64,000 nucleotides of DNA from a bacterium 1xD42-87 (GTDB lineage Bacteria; Bacillota; Clostridia; Lachnospirales; Lachnospiraceae), in assembly GCA_003611805.1 (NCBI GenBank), contig RAYM01000035.1, positions 1 to 64,000 of the forward strand, in the 5' to 3' direction. Within the stretch, counting starts at the first letter, position 1. Every line of letters begins with the position of its first letter. This document shows positions 27,054 to 35,420 of this stretch, piece by piece. The notes beneath the pieces were generated by a model. The model saw only the letters and a list, made by a program, of their open reading frames with translations, was not told the origin of the DNA and did not search any database. Both the position numbers and the translations under genes were made by a program.

Positions 27054-27326
27054 TTGGAGACTGAAAACAGACGAATCTGCCGCAAATGTCTCACAAGAGA
27101 CATGGATCAGGCGGCGTATTTTAAAAATCTACATGACTACATAGCCAATCTGGATGAAGATGTAAAGGTTGGGGAGCCGCTTTATGAGAAGCGGCTCTCT
27201 CTTTGTAAGGAATGCGATCTGCTTCTGGACGGCATGTGCCGTGCCTGCGGATGTTTTGTGGAGCTGCGGGCGGCGATGAAAAAGAACCGCTGCCCCTACG
27301 ATAAATGGGGTGTTTCGGAGGAGTGA
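27054..27326 (+). CDS. DUF6171-type small zinc-finger-like protein
   Basis: A 90-residue cysteine-rich protein (CRKC at 10-13, CKEC at 51-54, then CRACGCF and a final C). These cysteines could bind one or two zinc ions. The family is common in Lachnospiraceae and has no known function. The start is TTG 27054, with GGAGG nine bases upstream. It follows GH51 by 85 nt, and a new promoter comes after it. Confidence 0.75.
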   Translation: METENRRICRKCLTRDMDQAAYFKNLHDYIANLDEDVKVGEPLYEKRLSLCKECDLLLDGMCRACGCFVELRAAMKKNRCPYDKWGVSEE

Positions 27327-27358
27327 CGTGACGCGAATGAATTTATGTAACCTTAAAT

Positions 27359-27408
27359 AATTCAAAAAAACTAAAATATTTCAAAAAAAGTAAAATATTT
27401 CAAAAAGC
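27359..27408. repeat. A-tract tandem repeat upstream of the importer promoter
   Basis: Two 19-nt copies and a 12-nt partial copy of the unit ATTTCAAAAAAAGTAAAAT (27359-27377, 27378-27396, 27397-27408). The A-tracts recur at nearly two helical turns and abut the -35 box, so they may bend DNA or act as an UP element. Confidence 0.8.
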
Positions 27409-27410
27409 TA

Positions 27411-27439
27411 TTGACGCATCATACATACTATTGTACAAT
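27411..27439 (+). promoter_or_regulatory. Strong promoter of the arabinose-region ABC importer
   Basis: TTGACG (27411-27416) and TACAAT (27434-27439) with a 17-nt spacer. The transcript would carry a leader of about 185 nt, including a run of 13 A residues and a short ORF. Confidence 0.85.
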
Positions 27440-27512
27440 ATGAACATAAGATAACCGCAAAAAAAAAAAAAGTGTACAGGTTGCTTAATTTTTGAAAAAA
27501 AGGAAATAGCAT

Positions 27513-27551
27513 ATGTCACAGAAAAAGGGCGGCAATTACCTGTTTTGGTAA
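27513..27551 (+). CDS. Possible 12-codon leader peptide
   Basis: ATG 27513 encodes MSQKKGGNYLFW then TAA, with AAAGGAAA placed 6-8 nt upstream. It lies in the leader of the importer operon. Whether it is translated is unknown; the peptide's Tyr-Leu-Phe-Trp end is suggestive of a stalling or attenuation peptide but this is inference. Confidence 0.35.
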   Translation: MSQKKGGNYLFW

Positions 27552-27633
27552 AGGATAACACATCGCCTAAAGTATTTTAGACAAACAGTAGTGCGGTTGT
27601 CGAACAGCATATTCATAATAAGGAGGAAAAAGA

Positions 27634-29124
27634 ATGAAAAAGAAAGTATTGGCTACTTTGTTGACAGCAGCAATGCTCGCTACAACACTGGTAGGATGCG
27701 GCGGCGGTGATGCCGGTTCAGCTCCTGCAGCAGATGGCGGCGCAGCTGAGGCTCCCGCAGCGGACGCTGGTTCCGACGACGGCGCAGCAGACGACGGTGC
27801 ATCTGAGGAAGCTCCCGCAGACGATGCGGCAGCAGCAGAGGAAGAGATTCCTACCGCTACTTTCGGTGATCCCAACGGCACACACATGGAGATGTGGACA
27901 TTCGTGGAAATCCACGGACAGCACTATGGCAACATGGTTGAGAAGTGGAATGAGCAGAATCCCGACAGAACCATTGAGATCACCTGCACTACATATCCTT
28001 ACGCAGACATGCATACAAAGCTTTTAACTTCCCTGAATGCAGGTACAGGCGCACCTGATATCTGTGACGTGGAGATCGGACAGTTCCCGAACGTGGTAGC
28101 AGGTCTTGACACATGGCTTGTTCCCCAGAACGACACAGCAGCTCCTTACCTTGACACCATGGTACAGGCGAGAATGGATGTCTACTCCGGAAGCGACGGA
28201 AACTACTATGGTATTCCTTATCACGTAGGCGCTACCGTAATGTACTATAACGTAGCGGCAATGGCAGAGGCTATGGGCATTTCCAATGACGATGTAATCG
28301 CTAAGATCGACGCTGTTGTGACATGGGATGACTATGCAGCACTCGGCAATGAGTATCTGACGGCACTCGGCAATCCGGAAGATAAGCACTGGACTTCCGT
28401 TGATACTGCTGGCTGCGACTGGCAGTGGATCGCTATGGCTGAGTACGGCGAAGACTGGACCGGCGGTATGGGCGGCACGGCAAACGTACAGCTTGAATCC
28501 GTGAAAAAGATGTGCACCATGGAGCAGGAGTGGGTTAACAGCGGTCTTGCAATGGTATCCCCTGACGGACATGTTGACTTAGAGGCCGGCTTCCAGAACA
28601 TTCTGGATCACAACATCGTATCCTTCCCGAAGGCGATGTGGTACATGAGCCGCTTCACAAACTACATGCCTGAGGAGAAGGGCAACTGGTACATCGCTAA
28701 GTGTCCTGTATTCGAGGCAGGCCAGAAGTGCTCCGTAGGTATCGGCGGTACCGGTACTGTTGTGACACAGCAGGCAGGCGACGCAGCGCTGGCTTCCGAG
28801 TTCCTTTGCTGGGCTAAGATGTCCGAGGAAGGTGAGCAGCTCATCTGGGATAACCTTGGTTTCGACGTATGTAACACCGTTCTTTGGAACGACGACGCAT
28901 TCGCACATGACGACAACAACCAGTACAACCAGTTCTTTATCAACTATCCTTACGATGTACTCTACAGCATCAAGGACGATATCGGAACGGTTTACACCAC
29001 TACCATCAGCCCGACCATCAACGAGCAGATGTGCAACGTGACGCTGAACGACATTCTGGAGAATGGAGTGAGTGTTGACGAGGCGCTGCAGGCAGCTCAG
29101 GATGTGGTTGATCTGGAGCAGTAA
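27634..29124 (+). CDS. Sugar ABC transporter substrate-binding lipoprotein
   Basis: A 496-residue family-1 extracellular sugar-binding protein. The signal peptide ends in LVGC with the lipidated Cys22, followed by an Ala/Asp/Glu-rich linker (about 25-70) that extends it from the membrane. The mature fold begins at ATFGDPNGTHMEMWTFVEIH. It delivers a sugar to the two downstream permeases. Neighbouring GH43 and GH51 genes suggest arabino-oligosaccharides. Ribosome site AAGGAGG is excellent. No ATPase gene is in the operon; as in many Firmicutes, a shared MsmX-type ATPase elsewhere probably powers it. Confidence 0.92.
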   Translation: MKKKVLATLLTAAMLATTLVGCGGGDAGSAPAADGGAAEAPAADAGSDDGAADDGASEEAPADDAAAAEEEIPTATFGDPNGTHMEMWTFVEIHGQHYGNMVEKWNEQNPDRTIEITCTTYPYADMHTKLLTSLNAGTGAPDICDVEIGQFPNVVAGLDTWLVPQNDTAAPYLDTMVQARMDVYSGSDGNYYGIPYHVGATVMYYNVAAMAEAMGISNDDVIAKIDAVVTWDDYAALGNEYLTALGNPEDKHWTSVDTAGCDWQWIAMAEYGEDWTGGMGGTANVQLESVKKMCTMEQEWVNSGLAMVSPDGHVDLEAGFQNILDHNIVSFPKAMWYMSRFTNYMPEEKGNWYIAKCPVFEAGQKCSVGIGGTGTVVTQQAGDAALASEFLCWAKMSEEGEQLIWDNLGFDVCNTVLWNDDAFAHDDNNQYNQFFINYPYDVLYSIKDDIGTVYTTTISPTINEQMCNVTLNDILENGVSVDEALQAAQDVVDLEQ

Positions 29125-29205
29125 TCGTAGTAAATCCCTGCGGGATTAACTACACGAGTTTCGCCAGAGGGCGAACCTCGGTATGGGAGAGCTAAATTAA
29201 ATAGG

Positions 29206-29240
29206 GGGGATTGTGAATGCAATCCCCTCTTTGTTGTAAG
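29206..29240 (+). terminator. Intercistronic hairpin between binding protein and permeases
   Basis: GGGGATTG (29206-29213) pairs with CAATCCCC (29220-29227), followed by TCTTTGTTG. Such partial terminators commonly keep the binding protein at higher level than the permeases. Confidence 0.7.
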
Positions 29241-29278
29241 ATGGGTGTATAGCAAACAAAGATTGGGAGTGTGTGCGT

Positions 29279-30178
29279 ATGAATAAATTTAAAAAATTTT
29301 TCTATTCCCAAAAGGCGGCGCCTTATGTGTTCGTGCTTCCTTTTATTATCAGTTTTCTTATGTTCTGGATTTATCCGCTTTGCAGTACGATTACCATGAG
29401 TTTTCAGGATATCAAGCCTACCGGCACGGAGTGGGTGGGCATAAGCAACTTTCAGAAGCTGTTAAAAGATACCGTATTCCATACGGCGATCAAAAACAGT
29501 TTTCAGTACATGATTTTGACGCTGGTTCTGCTGATTCCGTTCCCGATGTTCTTTGCGGTGCTGATGGATTCCAGGCTGGTGAAGGCGAAAGGCTTCTGGA
29601 AAGCCTGCCTGTATGTACCGGCTCTTACTTCCGTTGTTATCTCCGGTACTCTGTTTCGACTGATGTTTTCCGAGTATCCTACCGGTCAGATGAATGTGAT
29701 CACGACGGCTCTCGGACTTGGCACTTTTAAATGGCTCAAAATGAAAGCAACCGGTCTCGGCGCTCTCCTGCTTGTGGCGTGCTGGAGATGGACCGGCGTA
29801 AATATGCTCTACTTTATTTCAGGATTGAAAGCGATTGACACCGCCATGTATGAAGCGGCAGATATTGACGGCGCGACCGCATGGCAGAAATTCAGATATG
29901 TGACTATTCCTCTTTTGAAACCGACCACTGTTTACGTGCTGACGATCAGCGTGTACGCAGGTCTGGCAATGTTCATGGAATCCTACATGTTGTGGGCAGG
30001 TCCCGATTCACCGAACAATATCGGACTGACCATCGTTGGATATCTGTACAAGCGCGGTATCACCAAGAACCAGCTTGGATACGGCAGTGCGGTAGGTATC
30101 GTCCTGCTTGTGATTGCACTGGCGATCAATATCGTACAGCTTGTAGTAAATGGAACATTAGGGAAGGAGGAAGATTAA
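29279..30178 (+). CDS. Sugar ABC transporter permease (MalF type)
   Basis: A 299-residue inner-membrane permease with six helices and the cytoplasmic EAA loop (MYEAADIDGATAWQKFRYVT) that docks the ATPase. It partners the permease two bases downstream and the upstream binding protein. ATG 29279 is preferred over the GTG six bases earlier. Confidence 0.94.
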   Translation: MNKFKKFFYSQKAAPYVFVLPFIISFLMFWIYPLCSTITMSFQDIKPTGTEWVGISNFQKLLKDTVFHTAIKNSFQYMILTLVLLIPFPMFFAVLMDSRLVKAKGFWKACLYVPALTSVVISGTLFRLMFSEYPTGQMNVITTALGLGTFKWLKMKATGLGALLLVACWRWTGVNMLYFISGLKAIDTAMYEAADIDGATAWQKFRYVTIPLLKPTTVYVLTISVYAGLAMFMESYMLWAGPDSPNNIGLTIVGYLYKRGITKNQLGYGSAVGIVLLVIALAINIVQLVVNGTLGKEED

Positions 30179-30179
30179 T

Positions 30180-31067
30180 ATGGCAGAAACAACCTCTGTA
30201 AAAGGCAAAGAAACAGGAGGAATGAGGACCAAGAGAAGGATTCTGACCGTGCTCGGTACGGCGTTGTTCGCGATTCTTTCCTTCCTGATTGTATATCCGC
30301 TGTTTGCCGGACTGATCGCATCCTTTCGACCCGGCACGGAGCTGATCCGCCGGGGGTTGAGCATCAACCTTGATTTCAGCACCATGACGCTTGACAACTA
30401 TACTTATCTGTTTGGCAATAACGTGGATGGCCACAAATATTTTATGTGGTATAAAAACAGTCTGATCCTGATGCTTGTCACCGTATTCCTGACGCTGCTT
30501 GTCTGCTACATAGTGGCTTACGGTCTGACCATGTACAACTATAAATTGAAGAACTTCCTGTTCTTCCTTGTCATTGCAACCATGATGGTTCCCTTCGAGA
30601 TTCTGATTCTCCCGCTCTACAAGGAGATGATTAACCTGAAGCTGGTTGACACCATCTGGGGCGTGATGCTGCCGGGTATCTGCGGTGCGTCCACGATCTT
30701 TTTCTTCCGGCAGTATATGTCGGGACTGCCAAAAGACCTGCTGGATGCGGGTCGTATCGATGGCGCGACCGAGTACGGTATCTGCTTTAAGATTATGATG
30801 CCGATCACAAAGCCTGCATTTGCGGCTATGGCGATTCTGTGTGCGATGGGTTCATGGAATAACGTGCTCTGGCCGATGCTTGTATACAGAAGTGCGGAGA
30901 AGTTTACGCTTCCGATTGGTTTGAACACCCTGCTTACACCCTATGGAAACAACTACGATGTGCTGATTGCCGGATCCATGTTTGGTATCCTTCCGGTATT
31001 CATTATCTTCCTCTGTTTCCAGAGATACTTTATCGAGGGTATGACGGCTGGAGCGGTCAAAGGCTAG
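30180..31067 (+). CDS. Sugar ABC transporter permease (MalG type)
   Basis: A 295-residue permease with six helices and an EAA-like loop (LLDAGRIDGATEYGICFKI), ending with the MalG-type tail FIEGMTAGAVKG. Its start lies 1 nt after the stop of the first permease, so translation is coupled. A strong terminator follows at 31101, closing the operon. Confidence 0.95.
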   Translation: MAETTSVKGKETGGMRTKRRILTVLGTALFAILSFLIVYPLFAGLIASFRPGTELIRRGLSINLDFSTMTLDNYTYLFGNNVDGHKYFMWYKNSLILMLVTVFLTLLVCYIVAYGLTMYNYKLKNFLFFLVIATMMVPFEILILPLYKEMINLKLVDTIWGVMLPGICGASTIFFFRQYMSGLPKDLLDAGRIDGATEYGICFKIMMPITKPAFAAMAILCAMGSWNNVLWPMLVYRSAEKFTLPIGLNTLLTPYGNNYDVLIAGSMFGILPVFIIFLCFQRYFIEGMTAGAVKG

Positions 31068-31100
31068 GGAAATTACTATCGGGCATACACTCCATTTCCA

Positions 31101-31151
31101 GAAGCTGCTGTGAAACCGTTTTTACGGTTGAAACAGCAGCTTCTATATTTT
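31101..31151 (+). terminator. Terminator of the first ABC importer operon
   Basis: Stem GAAGCTGCTGT/ACAGCAGCTTC with an inner hairpin ACCGTTTTTACGGT, followed by TATATTTTATA. Confidence 0.85.
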
Positions 31152-31338
31152 ATAATGTGCGTATAGGCAATGAGCAGTGCGCAGACGTAAGATGAAAAAA
31201 TGGCAGCTTGCTGACAATTTTTTCAGATTGCGGATGCATAGGGCGAAGCCCGCGAACGAGATGGAGTGAAGCGGAATCGAGCGTGCACTGCGGGACTGAG
31301 CAGAGCCAAAAGTGAAGCCCAAAAGCGAGGGAGATTGT
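31152..31338. other. GC-variable intergenic leader before the GGDEF gene, unassigned
   Basis: 187 nt with several short repeats and palindromes (for example GTGCGTATAGGC, GGGCGAAGCCCGCG, repeated AGCGG/GAGCG-type words). It resembles a dispersed intergenic repeat or structured leader but matches no riboswitch consensus that I can recognise, including c-di-GMP types. Confidence 0.3.
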
Positions 31339-33309
31339 ATGAATTGCTTATTTGACGACCTGATTGATCGGGCAAAAGGTGAAAAGAATACAGACTATCT
31401 GACTGGCACGGTCAACAGGAGAGGGCTTCATGAGATCTGGCATGTGCTGCCTGCGGGCGCGCATGTCCATTGTCTCTACATGGACATTGACAATTTTAAA
31501 CTGGTCAATGATGTGTACGGTCATGCGAAGGGCGATGAGCTCCTGCTGTTTGTGAGCGGACTTCTTCGGAACGTGTTTCCCGGGCAGCTTGTGGTGCGGC
31601 TGGGCGGGGATGAGTTTGTGGTGATCTGCGATGCCGCCGTGTGTGTGGAGGAGCCGGAAGAGCAGTTTGCCCGGCTGCAGCACAGACTGAAAGAGGATTT
31701 TGATGAATCATTGCGGGAAGTGCTTTCTTTCAGCATTGGCTTTGTTGCCGGATGCAGTGTTTCCGAAAATCTGTCCGTGATTCTGGATCAGGGCGACGAG
31801 GCGATGTATTATGTCAAAAAAAACGGCAAGGGAAGTTATGTAAACTATGAAGTAATAAGGGAACAGCTTGCGGAACAGAAAGCGATGAAGGACAGGACGC
31901 TTACGTCGTTTCGGGAGGAGGAGTTTGAGCTTCGCTTCCAGCCGATGATCTATCTGCAAAACTCGGATGTATATGCGGCGAAAGCGGTGCTGTACTGGCA
32001 TTTCCCGGGGAAAGGCGTTCTGGAGGAAGAAACCTTCATTCCCGTGCTGGAACAGTACGGTGTGATTACCAGACTGGATAAGATGATGTTTGAACAGATC
32101 TGCCAGTGGAAACAGAAATGGCAGGACACGGTTTTCAAAGAATTGCAGATTTATGCCCGCATTTCCGCCCGGACGATTTTGCAGGCGGACGGGATGGCGC
32201 ATATCAGAAAATGTCTGGAAACTTATCAGGTCAGACCGGAGGAAATCAAACTCTGTATTGAGGAGGAGAGCTTTCTCGGACGGGGAGAGAAGATTGTGTG
32301 TGCGGTGGAAGTTTTGTCTGAGATGGGCTTTGAGATCGCTATTGACAATTTTGGCTCCGCCTCTTCCTTCAAGGTGTTGCAGCACGTTCCGGCGAATATT
32401 CTGAAACTTGATCCAAAGCTTCTTAAGTCGGATAAAGGAAATGACAGACGGCCGCTTCTCCTGTTCCGCAATCTCATAGGGCTTGGCAGGGATCTGCAGT
32501 TTATGATCGTGGCGCAGGGAATAGAAAGCACCGTGCAGGCAGGGGCATTAGCCAATTACGGGGCGCAGCTCGGGCTGGGTGACTTTTACGGGAAACCGCA
32601 GCCACCGGAACGCTTTTATGAGATGTACCACGATCGGTATTTCTTTGTGAGCAATCGGATTCCCACGGTCTATTCTTTCAACCATCACTTGAAGGACGCG
32701 GAGGGAAAGAACGAGGGAAAATTTCTGGGAGAGGGGATTACTTACGAAACCGGCGTGGTAGCGGGACAGATGGCGCTTTCTTTTCCCGGCGGCAAGGTGG
32801 GGGAAAATATTGTCGCTCTGCCGAAATCCGTTATGTACAGCGAGAGCTATACCATCTGTCTGTGGGTTAACACGGCGGAGCTGCAGTCTTGGACAAGCGT
32901 GTTTTACGTCACTTATATGGACGGCTTCATAAGTCTGGTGCCTTCGGATGCGATCTGCAGCTGTGTGTTCCGCATGAAGGACGACAGGGAAGTGAACGAG
33001 TGGTTTGATATTTTCGGCAGGCATGCGGTGCCGGGAGAGTGGTCGTATATGTGCGTCTCCTGTGATGTGATTACAGGGCTGGTCAGACTGTATTTCAACG
33101 GTTTGCTGATTGGCAGCAAGGATCTCGCGCCGAACCTGAAAGTGCCGGAACGGGTGGTCATAGGCGGGGACGAGTACCAGAAGTCCTTTCACGGTAAGGT
33201 TGCCGGATTGGAGATATATCACTGCGTGCTGTCCGAAGCGGAGATTGCGCGTAAGTTTCGGGCGTTTCAGAGCGATCCGACTTTTTTGGGTACAAAAGGG
33301 AAAAAATAA
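31339..33309 (+). CDS. GGDEF - degenerate EAL - LamG-like domain protein
   Basis: A 656-residue soluble protein. Residues about 20-170 form a diguanylate cyclase domain with an intact active site (RLGGDEFVV, motif at 89-93). Residues about 190-435 form an EAL-like domain in which key residues are lost: EAL is KAV (215-217), the DDFG site reads DNFGS, and AEGVE reads AQGIE, so c-di-GMP hydrolysis is unlikely and the domain may only bind nucleotide. Residues about 455-645 look like a LamG/concanavalin-type jelly roll (SYTICLWVNTAELQSWTSVF, GLVRLYFNGLLIG, VAGLEIYHCVLSEAEIARKF). There is no signal peptide or membrane helix. ATG 31339 has GGGAG upstream. The inferred role is c-di-GMP synthesis controlled by the C-terminal domains. 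Confidence 0.88.
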   Translation: MNCLFDDLIDRAKGEKNTDYLTGTVNRRGLHEIWHVLPAGAHVHCLYMDIDNFKLVNDVYGHAKGDELLLFVSGLLRNVFPGQLVVRLGGDEFVVICDAAVCVEEPEEQFARLQHRLKEDFDESLREVLSFSIGFVAGCSVSENLSVILDQGDEAMYYVKKNGKGSYVNYEVIREQLAEQKAMKDRTLTSFREEEFELRFQPMIYLQNSDVYAAKAVLYWHFPGKGVLEEETFIPVLEQYGVITRLDKMMFEQICQWKQKWQDTVFKELQIYARISARTILQADGMAHIRKCLETYQVRPEEIKLCIEEESFLGRGEKIVCAVEVLSEMGFEIAIDNFGSASSFKVLQHVPANILKLDPKLLKSDKGNDRRPLLLFRNLIGLGRDLQFMIVAQGIESTVQAGALANYGAQLGLGDFYGKPQPPERFYEMYHDRYFFVSNRIPTVYSFNHHLKDAEGKNEGKFLGEGITYETGVVAGQMALSFPGGKVGENIVALPKSVMYSESYTICLWVNTAELQSWTSVFYVTYMDGFISLVPSDAICSCVFRMKDDREVNEWFDIFGRHAVPGEWSYMCVSCDVITGLVRLYFNGLLIGSKDLAPNLKVPERVVIGGDEYQKSFHGKVAGLEIYHCVLSEAEIARKFRAFQSDPTFLGTKGKK

Positions 33310-33336
33310 AAAACTCTCCCGTATTGGGAGAGTTTT
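33310..33336. terminator. Bidirectional terminator between GGDEF gene and chemoreceptor gene
   Basis: A perfect 11-bp stem AAAACTCTCCC/GGGAGAGTTTT with a 5-nt loop; T-rich on both strands. Confidence 0.88.
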
Positions 33337-33338
33337 TG

Positions 33339-34262
33339 CTATCCGGCATTGTAGTCATCGATGATAGGAGGAATCTGGGACATCATATTGTCGATATCCT
33401 CATACATCGCGCTTTTGGTCGTACCCATATTGCTGACGCGGTTGATATGCTTCATAACCGTGTCATAATGGGTTTTCATCCTTTCAAAGAAACTGCTCAG
33501 GGTGTGGAGCTTATTCTTTGAGTCATCGATGACCCCTGAGATTTCTGTCTGCACGGATTCCGCACCGTCGGCTGCCTGTGTGATCCTGTCAAACATGGCA
33601 TAGGTTTCATCCACTTTTGTGAGACTTTCCTCCAGTGCCTGATGTGATGTCTGAATGCTGGCATGGAGCTGGCCGGTGCCGTTCTCCACCTCACCTACGC
33701 TGGAATCTACCATCGCCACAAGATTTTTGATCTCTTCGGACAGGCTCTTGATCTCACCGGCTACAGTGGCAAAGCCCTTGCCCTGTTCCCCTGCCCTTGC
33801 CGCCTCAATAGAAGCGTTGAGGGAAAGAATGTTTGTCTGGTCTGCGATAGATACGATTTTTCCCATGCATTTGCGGATTTCATTTAAGGAAAGCTGGAAC
33901 GTCTCGAAGGTGCTCTGCATTTCTTCAAAATGGTTTGCGACTTTAAGGGAACTGCTTTTCAGTGTCTCCACTTCCCCCTGTACCTGATTGACGGACTCGA
34001 AAATATTGTCCTTTACGGATGCAAACTGTCCGGATACGGTATTGATGCTGGAAAAAGTCTGCTCAAAGTCGGAGAGGGATTCTCTCAGCTCTTCGGAGTC
34101 ATGCAGCACATTGCCGAAGGATTGGCGGACCATGCTCAATTCGTGCAGGGAGTCCACCTCGTTTTGGATCAGGGCGCTGCGGTAGCCCTGCAGGCTTTCC
34201 ACTACATATACGATCGGATCAAGGGTTTTTTCTTCCCGCTGGGATTTTTTTCTGAATTTCAT
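33339..34262 (-). CDS. Soluble methyl-accepting chemotaxis-like protein
   Basis: A 307-residue protein with the MCP signalling hairpin tip ([20 protein letters not shown] near residues 135-155, then [17 protein letters not shown]) flanked by long helices. It has no membrane helix and no recognisable sensor domain, so it is cytoplasmic. ATG 34262 is used because GGGAGGAG precedes it. It follows the FIST-domain gene by 13 nt, which suggests that the FIST protein supplies the sensory input to this receptor. CheA/CheW partners are not in the window. Confidence 0.88.
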   Translation of the reverse strand: MKFRKKSQREEKTLDPIVYVVESLQGYRSALIQNEVDSLHELSMVRQSFGNVLHDSEELRESLSDFEQTFSSINTVSGQFASVKDNIFESVNQVQGEVETLKSSSLKVANHFEEMQSTFETFQLSLNEIRKCMGKIVSIADQTNILSLNASIEAARAGEQGKGFATVAGEIKSLSEEIKNLVAMVDSSVGEVENGTGQLHASIQTSHQALEESLTKVDETYAMFDRITQAADGAESVQTEISGVIDDSKNKLHTLSSFFERMKTHYDTVMKHINRVSNMGTTKSAMYEDIDNMMSQIPPIIDDYNAG

Positions 34263-34275
34263 CTCTGCTCCTCCC

Positions 34276-35331
34276 TTACTCAAACACGACACAGGTCATG
34301 GACTGGTTGACAAAGCGGTTATTGTAATGTTCGCCATATCCGACCAGACCGGCATGGTGTCCAAGCGTGCTCATGTCCATCAGGTACTCTTTCATGTAGT
34401 TATTATCGGTGAAGAGCAGATACCGGAACAGACAGTTTACGGAGAACACAGCCGAAATTCTCTGGAAATCATTTTTGATCGTCTGTACGGTGTCACGCAC
34501 AATTTGTCGGTAGTTGCCAAGTTCCAGAAGAATCAGTATATCGGAGTCGTTTACCTGCCGGAAACACGTCAGCGAATTGCCGCTGACCTCTTTAATGGAG
34601 ATGATGCATGTGTCGTTTCCATTGATTTTTCCGAATGGATTCTTGAAAGTCTGGGTGGAAATCTGCTCCTCCGTCACATGGAGAATATTCTGGTAGACCT
34701 GTTTGGCGGGTTTCCCATTTAACTGCCCGAGACGGTAGTTTGCTTTGTCCGTCCCTGACGCGACAAAACGGTAATTTCCAAGCTGGTGGTAAATATTTTC
34801 CTTGTATGCCTTTACCTTGCCGTTCAGGTTTTTAATCAGTGCATAGGCAACCGCATCCTCATAAACCCTGCCGTTTGCCGAGATCTTTCCGCCGTCGCCG
34901 GTTCCGCCGACCAGCGAAATGTTGCTGCGCTGTAAGGCGCTGTAGATGGTCGTTAACACGCAGGCGTCGTTTCCGGAACAGAAATCGATGCATACCGTAT
35001 CCCTGCCGGAGCTTTTGATGGCGCGTATGTCCTGCTGCAGCCGTCCGATGTATTTCACGGGCATGACGGACACGTTTTCCAGCACGTTTGCCACGGCGCT
35101 TACGCCGTCATAATAGGCGATGACGCCTACACCCTTTTCAACGACACGGACGTCGTAGCTCATGCCGATACATCCGATGCTGGGAACGCCCGGAAAAAGG
35201 GATTCTAATTTTTTAACATGGGCTTCAAACTGTTCATTGTTGGACATAAGCATAATCAACTGCGGGCTTTTCAGACCGCGGACTGCCTCCTCCAGATTGC
35301 CGCTTGGGCTCATACCAAAAAACTGTCTCAA
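34276..35331 (-). CDS. FIST-domain sensory protein
   Basis: A 351-residue protein containing FIST N (about 25-200; [21 protein letters not shown], then [19 protein letters not shown]) and FIST C (about 205-340; [15 protein letters not shown] and a final [21 protein letters not shown]). FIST domains are predicted ligand sensors, possibly for amino acids or similar small molecules. No signal peptide. It is the first gene of a two-gene operon with the soluble chemoreceptor-like protein, implying a two-piece receptor. Confidence 0.88.
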   Translation of the reverse strand: MRQFFGMSPSGNLEEAVRGLKSPQLIMLMSNNEQFEAHVKKLESLFPGVPSIGCIGMSYDVRVVEKGVGVIAYYDGVSAVANVLENVSVMPVKYIGRLQQDIRAIKSSGRDTVCIDFCSGNDACVLTTIYSALQRSNISLVGGTGDGGKISANGRVYEDAVAYALIKNLNGKVKAYKENIYHQLGNYRFVASGTDKANYRLGQLNGKPAKQVYQNILHVTEEQISTQTFKNPFGKINGNDTCIISIKEVSGNSLTCFRQVNDSDILILLELGNYRQIVRDTVQTIKNDFQRISAVFSVNCLFRYLLFTDNNYMKEYLMDMSTLGHHAGLVGYGEHYNNRFVNQSMTCVVFE

Positions 35332-35420
35332 AATGTTGACCTCGCTTCCTTATGTATTTTCTTTATGATGTACAGGTAAAATTATACTTGATGTCAAAAC
35401 AGTACGTCAACGGTTATTCT

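Noticed and set aside
31152-31338. Possible c-di-GMP riboswitch ahead of the GGDEF gene
   Set aside because: The conserved aptamer core of known c-di-GMP riboswitches was not found by eye, despite the tempting gene context.
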